NCBI GenBank assembly: GCA_020725985.1
Contig: DYTM01000035.1
Coordinates: forward strand, 1 to 9,969
Direction of reading: 5' to 3'
Length of the DNA: 9,969 nucleotides
Source of the DNA: Methanomassiliicoccus sp.
Lineage (GTDB): Archaea; Thermoplasmatota; Thermoplasmata; Methanomassiliicoccales; JACIVX01
Every line of letters begins with the position of its first letter. Position 1 is the stretch's first letter. Below the pieces are notes generated by a model, which had not been told where the DNA came from, made no database searches, and saw only the letters and a list, made by a program, of their open reading frames with translations. Positions 1 to 6,436 of this stretch are shown in pieces. The translations under genes and the position numbers were made by a program.

Positions 1-900
<900 letters not shown>

Positions 901-925
901 ACTAGCACTTTCGGCAAGACATTGT

Positions 926-963
926 GGTGAGCTTCGGCTTAACCGTCATACGGGCTGCGTATG
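926..963 (+). terminator. two tandem hairpins downstream of 23S rRNA, possible 3' processing or termination region
   Basis: Hairpin 1 (926-944) pairs GGTGAGC with GCTTAACC around a C(TTCG)G tetraloop, with one bulged A at 941 and one G-T pair; UUCG closed by C-G is an exceptionally stable RNA loop. Hairpin 2 (947-963) is a perfect 6-bp stem, CATACG/CGTATG, with loop GGCTG. Pyrimidine-rich tracts follow at 964-970 and 980-985. This lies between the 23S 3' end and the stop codon of the convergent DUF763 gene, where insulation of a strong rRNA transcript would be useful. Archaeal termination depends mainly on T-runs, which are weak here, so a processing role is equally possible. Confidence 0.4.
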
Positions 964-1020
964 TCCTTCCAATGAGTATCCTTTCAATTCAACGCTATCG
1001 GCGAAGAGCTGCGGCTCCGT

Positions 1021-2115
1021 TCAGAGATCCGGGGGAACGAATCTTCGCAGGCGCTCGACCGCCTCGAGCTTCTCCTTCCGGCCGAGCCTCGCCTCCTCCA
1101 CCCCTTCCCGAAGGATGCCGATGGAGGCGTCCATCGCCTTCCTGTCGACCGGGAACGGGACGCCGTCCTTTCCCCCGACGGCGAAAGAGAACTTCACCGG
1201 ATCCTTCCAGCTCGGTTCGGAGCCGTAGAGAACCTCGCCAATCAGAGCGAGCGCCCTCACCGTCGACGGACCGATGCCCCTGACGGAGAGAAGCTCCTCG
1301 TAGTTCGTCGGATGGAACTCATACGCCTCCCGGAGGGCGTTCCAGTTGATCGACCTGGGCATGCTCAGCCTCACCGGACTCTCGCCTGCCCACTCGAGGA
1401 GGGTGCTCTGCCCTTCCGAGACAGCCACGACCTCCCTCTGCAGCCTCTCCACCCCCTCCTTCACGAGGTCGACCGATGCCTTCCTCGATCCCCTGCTCTC
1501 CCTCGATGTCATGTCCATGACCCTTCTCGTCCGTTCCCCCAGTATCGCCGCATGGGGCTCCTCGACGAATTCCCTCAGCTGCCCCGAGTTCCAATGGTAT
1601 CTTCGGGCGTAGCCTGTCTCCTTGCTCATACCCTGCTGGACGACGGTCCAGTGTCCCTCGGAATCGAAGACGAATGAATGGTGGTAGAGCTGATGGCCGT
1701 CCTGGAGAGCGGCGTTGTCGACCTTCGCGCTCATCCTGCTCGCGTACTTCAGCCGACTTTCCAGGTCCGGAGAGAGCCCCCGGGCGGAAGACCATTCCGC
1801 GATATCCGATGGAGCGGCCTTGGAGGTCCTGCCCTTTCCGCCCGCGACTGCCACATCCCCTCTCCCCTTCAAAGCCTCCTTCAATGCCCCGCAGGTGACT
1901 GTTGTCGTCCCGGAGCTGTGCCAGTCGAAGCCGAGGACGCAGGAGAGCGCCTGGAACCAGAAGGGATCGGCGAGCCGTCGGACGAGCTCTTCTGGACCTT
2001 GTTCGACGATGATCACGTCCGATATCGCCGAGGCAAGCTCGACCATCCTGGTGAAGAGCCATCTCGGGGCGCTGCCCCCGTGAAGCGGCAGGTCCGCCAC
2101 CCCCACTCTCGGCAT
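1021..2115 (-). CDS. DUF763 family protein
   Basis: The protein is a conserved archaeal/bacterial DUF763 member of unknown function. Residue numbers here count from the ATG at 2115 (364 aa). The N-terminus MPRVGVADLPLHGGSAPRWL is the family's signature. A His-rich conserved block (HQLYHH, about 141-146, followed by a DSEGHW segment) sits mid-protein. A helix-hairpin-helix-like segment (VRGIGPSTVRAL, about 278-289) suggests nucleic-acid contact; this is inference. A GTG at 2139 would add eight residues, but I prefer ATG 2115: the family starts there, and the GTG lies inside the apparent TATA box (2139-2147), 28 nt from the ATG. The gene runs toward the 23S rRNA and ends 120 bp from it. UPF0216 lies 67 bp upstream on the same strand, so co-transcription is possible alongside the internal promoter. 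Confidence 0.9.
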   Translation of the reverse strand: MPRVGVADLPLHGGSAPRWLFTRMVELASAISDVIIVEQGPEELVRRLADPFWFQALSCVLGFDWHSSGTTTVTCGALKEALKGRGDVAVAGGKGRTSKAAPSDIAEWSSARGLSPDLESRLKYASRMSAKVDNAALQDGHQLYHHSFVFDSEGHWTVVQQGMSKETGYARRYHWNSGQLREFVEEPHAAILGERTRRVMDMTSRESRGSRKASVDLVKEGVERLQREVVAVSEGQSTLLEWAGESPVRLSMPRSINWNALREAYEFHPTNYEELLSVRGIGPSTVRALALIGEVLYGSEPSWKDPVKFSFAVGGKDGVPFPVDRKAMDASIGILREGVEEARLGRKEKLEAVERLRRFVPPDL

Positions 2116-2137
2116 GATCCTTTCCACCGTGCGAGAC

Positions 2138-2150
2138 ACGATAAACCTTT
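2138..2150 (-). promoter_or_regulatory. TATA-box promoter of the DUF763 gene
   Basis: The minus strand reads AAAGGTTTATCGT from 2150 down to 2138. The TTTAT core is centred near 2143, 28 nt before the ATG at 2115, so transcription would begin at or within a few bases of the start codon and give a leaderless mRNA. The spacing supports the ATG over the upstream GTG. Confidence 0.5.
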
Positions 2151-2182
2151 CCAGAGGATGCCCGGATGTGGAGTGGAAGGGA

Positions 2183-2584
2183 TCAGGGCATGTAGAGGCA
2201 GGTGGTTGCGGTGGGAAGGAGTCTGCGGAGTTCGAGGAGGTGTGGATAGAAGAGCCGAAGCTCTCCCTCCGATTCGGGTTCCCTCCCTACCACCTTCGAT
2301 ATCGCCTTCACCTCCACCTCCCCCACCACTTTCCACGCCCCGCCGGGATAGGAGGTGTCGGTCATGAGGAGGATCGGCAGCTTCAATCGCTTCCTCTCGC
2401 GTTCATCGAGGAGGGAAGATATCATGAGCAGCTCCTCCCGAGAAATGCGGTACGTTGCGCCGTCCCTCCCGAGGTAGGCCGGATCGTCCTCCTCGAGAAG
2501 GTCGGAGAGACGTCGCCTGGCGGAGGGAATATGGCGGTTCATCGTCGCGATGAGCTTCTCCAGCGCGCCGTCACTGAGCATCAT
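2183..2584 (-). CDS. UPF0216 (DUF61) family protein
   Basis: This 133-residue soluble protein matches the archaeal UPF0216/DUF61 family, whose function is unknown. Recognisable family features are NRHIP (16-20) followed by basic residues and a leucine/acidic stretch; a segment with a D-G pair and R-REE (about 41-51); LKLPILL (67-73); and the Gly-Ala strand continuing into VVGEVEVKAISKVVG (about 86-100). The C-terminal ~30 residues (leucine-rich, ending CLYMP) are less conserved. No signal peptide or membrane segment is seen. Two adjacent ATGs (2584 and 2581) are equally possible starts; an SD-like GGGATGA lies at 2591-2585. It heads the minus-strand pair with DUF763 and is divergent from the lipoprotein gene. 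An inverted repeat at 2596-2614 lies directly upstream. Confidence 0.88.
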   Translation of the reverse strand: MMLSDGALEKLIATMNRHIPSARRRLSDLLEEDDPAYLGRDGATYRISREELLMISSLLDERERKRLKLPILLMTDTSYPGGAWKVVGEVEVKAISKVVGREPESEGELRLFYPHLLELRRLLPTATTCLYMP

Positions 2585-2595
2585 TCATCCCGATT

Positions 2596-2614
2596 GGAGC
2601 GTCACGTCCGCTCC
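2596..2614. repeat. inverted repeat upstream of the UPF0216 gene
   Basis: A perfect 6-bp inverted repeat, GGAGCG ... CGCTCC with a 7-bp centre, ends 12 bp from the UPF0216 start. It could be an operator, or a hairpin in the mRNA leader if transcription starts near 2611. Short G+C-rich repeats of this size also occur by chance. Confidence 0.35.
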
Positions 2615-2632
2615 CGACTCGACCTATTGATT

Positions 2633-2641
2633 CACAAATAG
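2633..2641 (-). promoter_or_regulatory. weak candidate TATA box for the UPF0216 gene
   Basis: CTATTTGTG on the minus strand is the most A+T-rich TATA-like element upstream of the gene. It would place the transcription start near 2611, giving a leader of about 27 nt that contains the GGAGCG hairpin. The match to the archaeal consensus is poor. Confidence 0.25.
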
Positions 2642-2703
2642 AAAATGGTGATGCTCGCATTCTTTCGGACATCGAGAATGACGGATGAGTCAACGGAATC
2701 GGG

Positions 2704-2714
2704 ACTTACATATA
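2704..2714 (+). promoter_or_regulatory. TATA-box promoter of the lipoprotein gene
   Basis: ACTTACATATA has the TATA-like core TTACATATA at 2706-2714, centred 29 nt upstream of the ATG at 2739. That spacing predicts a leaderless or nearly leaderless transcript. There is no good Shine-Dalgarno site before 2739, which agrees. Confidence 0.5.
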
Positions 2715-2738
2715 CCTCCTGCGCGGAAGCGGTTATCA

Positions 2739-3320
2739 ATGGTGCCGAGGGCCTTCGTCGTGCTGATAGCGATGCTCTCTCTACTGGGCGTCATCTCCGC
2801 CGGATGCATCGGCGGGAGAACGACTCTCCTTGAAGAGGGGTTCGAAGGGGATCTCAACGGCTGGCAGATCGGGAGCGACCTGCCTACGGATCCGGAGACC
2901 GGTCTCCCCGTCGACGCCTCGGCTGAGTTGACCATCGAGAGATCAAGAAGCGGCGATCGCTCCCTCGTCATGCGCATCGATGGACTGCAGGACGACGGAA
3001 CGATCTGGATTCAGACATCCAGGGACGTCAACAAGACGGGCACGGTCAATTTCCGCCTCTCCTTCTATGTGTACAGCGAGCAGGAGTCGTTCAACGTGAT
3101 AGGGAAGGTTGTCGCGTACATCGGCCTCGCTCCGCCGATTGGAGAAGAGGGTTTCTCTGTTCTGGGCAATGCGGACCCCGCGGAGGGGTGGAACGAGTTC
3201 GTTCTCGGGAGTGACCTTCATCTCGATAACGGGGACAGTGCCTGGATCGCCATCGGAATCACCGTTGCCTGGGAGACTTTTCTCGAGTACGAGATCGACG
3301 ATATCGTCCTCACGATCTGA
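2739..3320 (+). CDS. predicted secreted lipoprotein of unknown function
   Basis: The 193-residue product starts with a lipoprotein signal: Arg4, a hydrophobic core at about residues 5-18, and a lipobox ISAGC with Cys23, followed by a Gly/Arg/Thr linker. The mature ~170 residues look like a single beta-rich domain. It opens with an E-GFEG-L-GW pattern and ends with a D-D-I-V-L-T-I strand, an arrangement common in jelly-roll carbohydrate-binding-like domains of extracellular proteins. That resemblance is an impression, not a family assignment. No catalytic motif is visible. An in-frame ATG at 2685 exists, but the TATA box lies downstream of it, and starting at 2739 puts the signal peptide at the N-terminus. 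It has its own promoter, is divergent from UPF0216, and nifB follows 104 bp downstream behind a separate promoter. Confidence 0.82.
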   Translation: MVPRAFVVLIAMLSLLGVISAGCIGGRTTLLEEGFEGDLNGWQIGSDLPTDPETGLPVDASAELTIERSRSGDRSLVMRIDGLQDDGTIWIQTSRDVNKTGTVNFRLSFYVYSEQESFNVIGKVVAYIGLAPPIGEEGFSVLGNADPAEGWNEFVLGSDLHLDNGDSAWIAIGITVAWETFLEYEIDDIVLTI

Positions 3321-3345
3321 CACCACAGTCAGACGTCGGGATGAT

Positions 3346-3357
3346 GAATATATAATG
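3346..3357 (+). promoter_or_regulatory. TATA-box promoter of the nifB unit
   Basis: GAATATATAATG contains AATATATAA (3347-3355), the strongest TATA box in the window. The predicted start near 3377 gives a leader of about 48 nt ahead of nifB. It lies 26 bp past the lipoprotein stop codon. Confidence 0.6.
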
Positions 3358-3413
3358 GGGCGAACGTCAATACCTCTGAGCTTGCCCGCCGACTGCGTGG
3401 CTCGCGTCACGAC

Positions 3414-3419
3414 GAGGAG
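3414..3419 (+). promoter_or_regulatory. Shine-Dalgarno site of nifB
   Basis: GAGGAG sits 5 nt before ATG 3425. It fixes the start and shows that this gene, unlike its leaderless neighbours, uses a leadered mRNA. Confidence 0.6.
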
Positions 3420-3424
3420 TCCAG

Positions 3425-4702
3425 ATGGCTGAAGACGTTCCTGAGGACCTCAGAGCGATGCTCGATGCGCACCCCTGCTACACGGAGGCGGCGCACAAGA
3501 GGTGCGCCCGGATGCATCTCCCCGTGGCTCCGAGGTGCAACATCCAGTGCAACTACTGCAATCGGAGGTACGATTGCATGAACGAGAGCAGGCCCGGGGT
3601 CACGAGCGAGGTCCTCACCCCGGAGCAGGCTGTCCAGAAGGTGCGCTACGTTCGGGAAAGGATCCCCTATCTCACCGTCCTGGGAATCGCTGGCCCGGGG
3701 GACCCGCTGGCGAACGAGGCTACGTTCAGGACGCTCGAGCTCGTCCGGAAGGAGTTCCCGGACATGACTCTCTGCCTGAGCACAAACGGCCTCCTTCTTC
3801 CCAAGCACGTCGAGAGGCTCAGATTGCTTGGGGTGAGGTTCATCACCGTCACGATCAACGCCGTCGATCCAGAGATCGGGGCCAAGATGTACGAGTTCGT
3901 CACCTACGAGGGGAAGATCCTGAGGGGGAAGGAGGGGGCATCCAGGCTCATCGAGAACCAGCTCCTCGGGATCAGGATGGCTGTGGAGGCTGGGATGCTT
4001 GTCAAGGTCAACACGGTGATGGTCCCTGGCATCAACGCAGAGCACATTCCGGCGGTGGCCAAGAAAGTCAAGGTTCTTGGAGCATACATCGTCAACATCA
4101 TCCCTCTCATTCCTGTCCCGGGCACGAAGTTCGCCGATCTGAGGGCTCCGACCCCGAGGGAACGGAAGGCCCTCCAGGACATGTGCGAACCCGAGATCAG
4201 GCAGATGCGGCACTGCAGGTTCTGCAGGGCGGACGCGATCGGGCTCCTGGGAGAGGACAGATCGGCGGAATTCGCTGGTGTGACCTGCGGCCTCGAGGCC
4301 TCGAGAGAGGGGACGATGGTGGTTCAGATGGAAGGGAAGACGAAGCACAGGGTGGCTGTGGCGTCGAGTAAGGGGGAGGAAGTGGACCTTCACTTCGGCC
4401 ACGCCGAGGAGTTCTGGACGTACGAGGTCGAGGGCGGGAAGATCAAAGAGGGGGAAAGGATCAGGGTCGAAGCGAAGATGGACATCCCAGTCTTCGGAGG
4501 CGGCCACAGAGCGAAGATCGAGAAGGCGGCCGACGCCCTCTCCGGGTTCGACATCGTCATCGCGTCGAAGTTCGGCGATAGGGCGGTCGAGGCCCTCCGG
4601 AGAAAGGGGGTGGAGGCCGTCCAGGAGTCGGGGGAGATAAGGAAGGCGATCATGAGCGCGGTGGACCTTGTGTTCAAGAAGAGAGCCGATATCTTCGAGT
4701 GA
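3425..4702 (+). CDS. nifB: NifB: radical SAM FeMo-cofactor maturase with C-terminal NifX/NafY-like domain
   Basis: NifB is a radical SAM enzyme that fuses two [4Fe-4S] clusters, with carbide and sulfur insertion, into NifB-co, the precursor of nitrogenase cofactors. The match runs over the whole protein: HPCY near 16-19; the radical SAM cysteines C38, C42 and C45 in CNIQCNYC; then NRRYDC and NESRPGVTSE; a GIAGPGDPLAN block; NAVDPEIGAKMYEFV; KVNTVMVPGIN; and the C264-x-x-C267 pair in CRFCRADAIGLLGED that helps hold the substrate clusters. Residues about 309-421 form a second domain of the NifX/NafY (Nitro_FeMo-Co) type, with HFGHAEEF and a G-G-G-H segment. Length 425 aa is normal for the fused form; methanogen NifBs studied so far lack the NifX domain. 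ATG 3425 has a good SD. The ThDP enzyme gene follows after 12 bp, so the two are probably co-transcribed. No other nif gene is in the window. Confidence 0.95.
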   Translation: MAEDVPEDLRAMLDAHPCYTEAAHKRCARMHLPVAPRCNIQCNYCNRRYDCMNESRPGVTSEVLTPEQAVQKVRYVRERIPYLTVLGIAGPGDPLANEATFRTLELVRKEFPDMTLCLSTNGLLLPKHVERLRLLGVRFITVTINAVDPEIGAKMYEFVTYEGKILRGKEGASRLIENQLLGIRMAVEAGMLVKVNTVMVPGINAEHIPAVAKKVKVLGAYIVNIIPLIPVPGTKFADLRAPTPRERKALQDMCEPEIRQMRHCRFCRADAIGLLGEDRSAEFAGVTCGLEASREGTMVVQMEGKTKHRVAVASSKGEEVDLHFGHAEEFWTYEVEGGKIKEGERIRVEAKMDIPVFGGGHRAKIEKAADALSGFDIVIASKFGDRAVEALRRKGVEAVQESGEIRKAIMSAVDLVFKKRADIFE

Positions 4703-4714
4703 GAGTGATGGAGG

Positions 4715-6313
4715 ATGAGAAGTTCGGACTTGCTCGTCAGGTGCCTCGAGAAGGAGGGAGTGAGGAGGATATTCGGGATCCCCGGGGAGGAGAACCTGGA
4801 CGTGATGGACAGTCTGATCGACTCGGACATCGACTTCGTCCTGACGAAGCACGAGTGCTCCGCTGCTTTCATGGCCGAGATAGCGGCGCGTCTTTCCGGC
4901 GAGCCGGGGGTCTGCCTGTCGACCCTCGGGCCGGGGGCGACGAACCTGGTGACGGGGGTCGCGGACGCCTATCTCTGCTACACCCCGCTCATTGCTCTCA
5001 CGGGCCAGGTCCGGGTGGAGAGGGCTTACCCCCCGCAGAAGCAGTACATCGACCTGGTGGAGCTCTTTCGACCGGTGACGAAGGCGAGCCTGAGCATTAG
5101 AGCCCCCCAGAGGATACCGACAATAGTCAGGGGAGCCTTCGATACTGCGAGGGAGGAGCGGCCGGGGCCGGTCCATCTGGAGCTGCCAGAGGACGTGATG
5201 AGATGCGAGGCGAAGGGTGAGCCCCTGCCTGCCTCGCTTCCCGAGCGACCGGAGTACGGTCGGGGATCGCTCAGACATATCCGGGAGATGATAGACTCCT
5301 CCACTTCCCCAGTCATTCTAGCTGGATATGGCACGCTGAGAGCGAAGGCCCAGGAGGCGCTGAGATGTTTCGCGAGGTCGTGGAACATCCCTGTGCTCCA
5401 CACATGGATGGGCTCCGGCATCCTCCCGTTCGACGACCCCCTGAGCCTTCACACAGTCGGTCTGAGAACCCACGATTTCATGAGGAAAGCGTTCGAGGCC
5501 TCGGACCTCGTCATCGCGGTCGGATACGACGTAATGGAGTTCCAGCCGGTCTTCTGGAACATCGGGACGAGGAAGAATATCGTCTACCTAGGCGCCGCGC
5601 CGGCGGACGCGGCTCCGATGTTCAGCCCGGACCTGCAGGCGGTCGGACACCTTTCCAGCATGCTCATGCAGCTGACCAAGACCGTCGTGAAGAAGGCGGA
5701 CTGGTGTGCGGATCTGAGGGTGCAGCTGCACGCGAGGATGGCGGAACTTCCTGGCGACACACCCCCGGTCAAGCCTCAGCTGGCGGTCAAGGCGGTAAGG
5801 GAGGCGCTCGGGCGGAAGGACATCGCCGTGTCGGACGTGGGCGCGCATCTTCTCTGGATGGAGAAGCTCTATCCCACCTATCACGAGAACACCCTCATCG
5901 CCTCCAACGGCCTCATCTCCATGGGAATCGGGGTCCCGGGGGCGATCGCGGCGAAGTTGACATACCCTGACAGGAAGGTCGTGGCGGTCTGCGGGGACGG
6001 GGGCTTCATGATGACCTCGAGCGAGCTGGAGACGGCGCTCAGGCTGAATGCTCCCTTCGTGACTGTCATATTCGAGGACCGAGGTTACGGCATGATAAAG
6101 GTGAGGCAGGAGAGGAATTTCGGCAGGAGCATCGGGGTGGATTTCTCCAACCCGGATTTCATCAAATACGCGGAATCATTCGGGGCGGAGGGGTACAAGG
6201 TGGAAAGCGCCGCGGAGCTGAAGGAGACCCTGAAGCGCTGCCTTAGGGAGGACGCACTCGCGGTGATCGACGTCCCTATCGACTACTCGGAGAACAGCCG
6301 GCTCGCGACCTGA
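4715..6313 (+). CDS. acetolactate synthase large subunit-type ThDP enzyme (AlsS/IlvB-like)
   Basis: This 532-residue cytosolic enzyme should condense two pyruvates to 2-acetolactate with thiamine diphosphate and Mg2+. All three domains are present: the N-terminal Pyr domain with FGIPGEENLD (20-29), catalytic Glu47 in TKHE and GPGATNLVTGVADA; a central domain with a GYD-x-x-E-x-x-P-x-x-W-N block; and the C-terminal PP domain with GDG (D428) and the second metal Asp D455 in EDRGYGMIK, 27 residues later as in Klebsiella catabolic ALS (D447/D474). The best resemblance is to the FAD-independent catabolic AlsS/BudB type. The residue after D455 is Arg, where AlsS usually has Asn. ATG 4715 is the first start in frame; GGAGG abuts it, while GTGA at 4705-4708 has better spacing. 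No ilvN regulatory subunit or acetolactate decarboxylase gene lies nearby. It follows nifB by 12 bp. Another pyruvate-derived reaction cannot be excluded. Confidence 0.88.
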   Translation: MRSSDLLVRCLEKEGVRRIFGIPGEENLDVMDSLIDSDIDFVLTKHECSAAFMAEIAARLSGEPGVCLSTLGPGATNLVTGVADAYLCYTPLIALTGQVRVERAYPPQKQYIDLVELFRPVTKASLSIRAPQRIPTIVRGAFDTAREERPGPVHLELPEDVMRCEAKGEPLPASLPERPEYGRGSLRHIREMIDSSTSPVILAGYGTLRAKAQEALRCFARSWNIPVLHTWMGSGILPFDDPLSLHTVGLRTHDFMRKAFEASDLVIAVGYDVMEFQPVFWNIGTRKNIVYLGAAPADAAPMFSPDLQAVGHLSSMLMQLTKTVVKKADWCADLRVQLHARMAELPGDTPPVKPQLAVKAVREALGRKDIAVSDVGAHLLWMEKLYPTYHENTLIASNGLISMGIGVPGAIAAKLTYPDRKVVAVCGDGGFMMTSSELETALRLNAPFVTVIFEDRGYGMIKVRQERNFGRSIGVDFSNPDFIKYAESFGAEGYKVESAAELKETLKRCLREDALAVIDVPIDYSENSRLAT

Positions 6314-6338
6314 TCGTCGTCCGGCAAGGTCCCCCCAC

Positions 6339-6371
6339 GTTGAGTCGGTCAACCTAGCTGCGTCGACTCAA
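6339..6371. repeat. inverted repeat between the ThDP enzyme gene and alaS, with two alternative hairpins
   Basis: TTGAGTCG (6340-6347) and CGACTCAA (6364-6371) are perfectly complementary across 16 nt, extendable by two G-T pairs inside. The left arm can instead form a smaller hairpin, GTTGA-GTCGG-TCAAC (6339-6353), which excludes the first. The repeat is 26 bp after the stop of the upstream gene and 27 bp before the alaS promoter element. It may be the 3' end structure of the nifB transcript or an operator; no T-run follows. Confidence 0.4.
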
Positions 6372-6398
6372 GGGACGTGCTGGTCGAGGCCCAAAGCT

Positions 6399-6414
6399 GA
6401 AAAGATTCAAATAA
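6399..6414 (+). promoter_or_regulatory. BRE/TATA promoter of alaS
   Basis: Purine-rich GAAAAGA (6399-6405, BRE-like) is followed by the TATA box TTCAAATAA (6406-6414). Its centre is 27 nt from ATG 6437, which predicts a leaderless alaS mRNA. No Shine-Dalgarno site precedes the ATG. Confidence 0.6.
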
Positions 6415-6436
6415 CGACCCCCTGATATCCAGAACA

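Noticed and set aside
1312..2367. Plus-strand open frames across the DUF763 gene
   Set aside because: Compositionally biased, no family resemblance, and opposite a conserved protein gene with its own promoter.
2685..2738. N-terminal extension of the lipoprotein from ATG 2685
   Set aside because: It would place 18 polar residues before the signal peptide, and the TATA box lies inside this stretch.
3407..5278. 623-codon minus-strand open frame opposite nifB and the ThDP enzyme gene
   Set aside because: It spans two well-supported genes on the other strand, is rich in Arg, His, Pro and Asp as expected from antisense of G+C-rich codons, and shows no recognisable domain.
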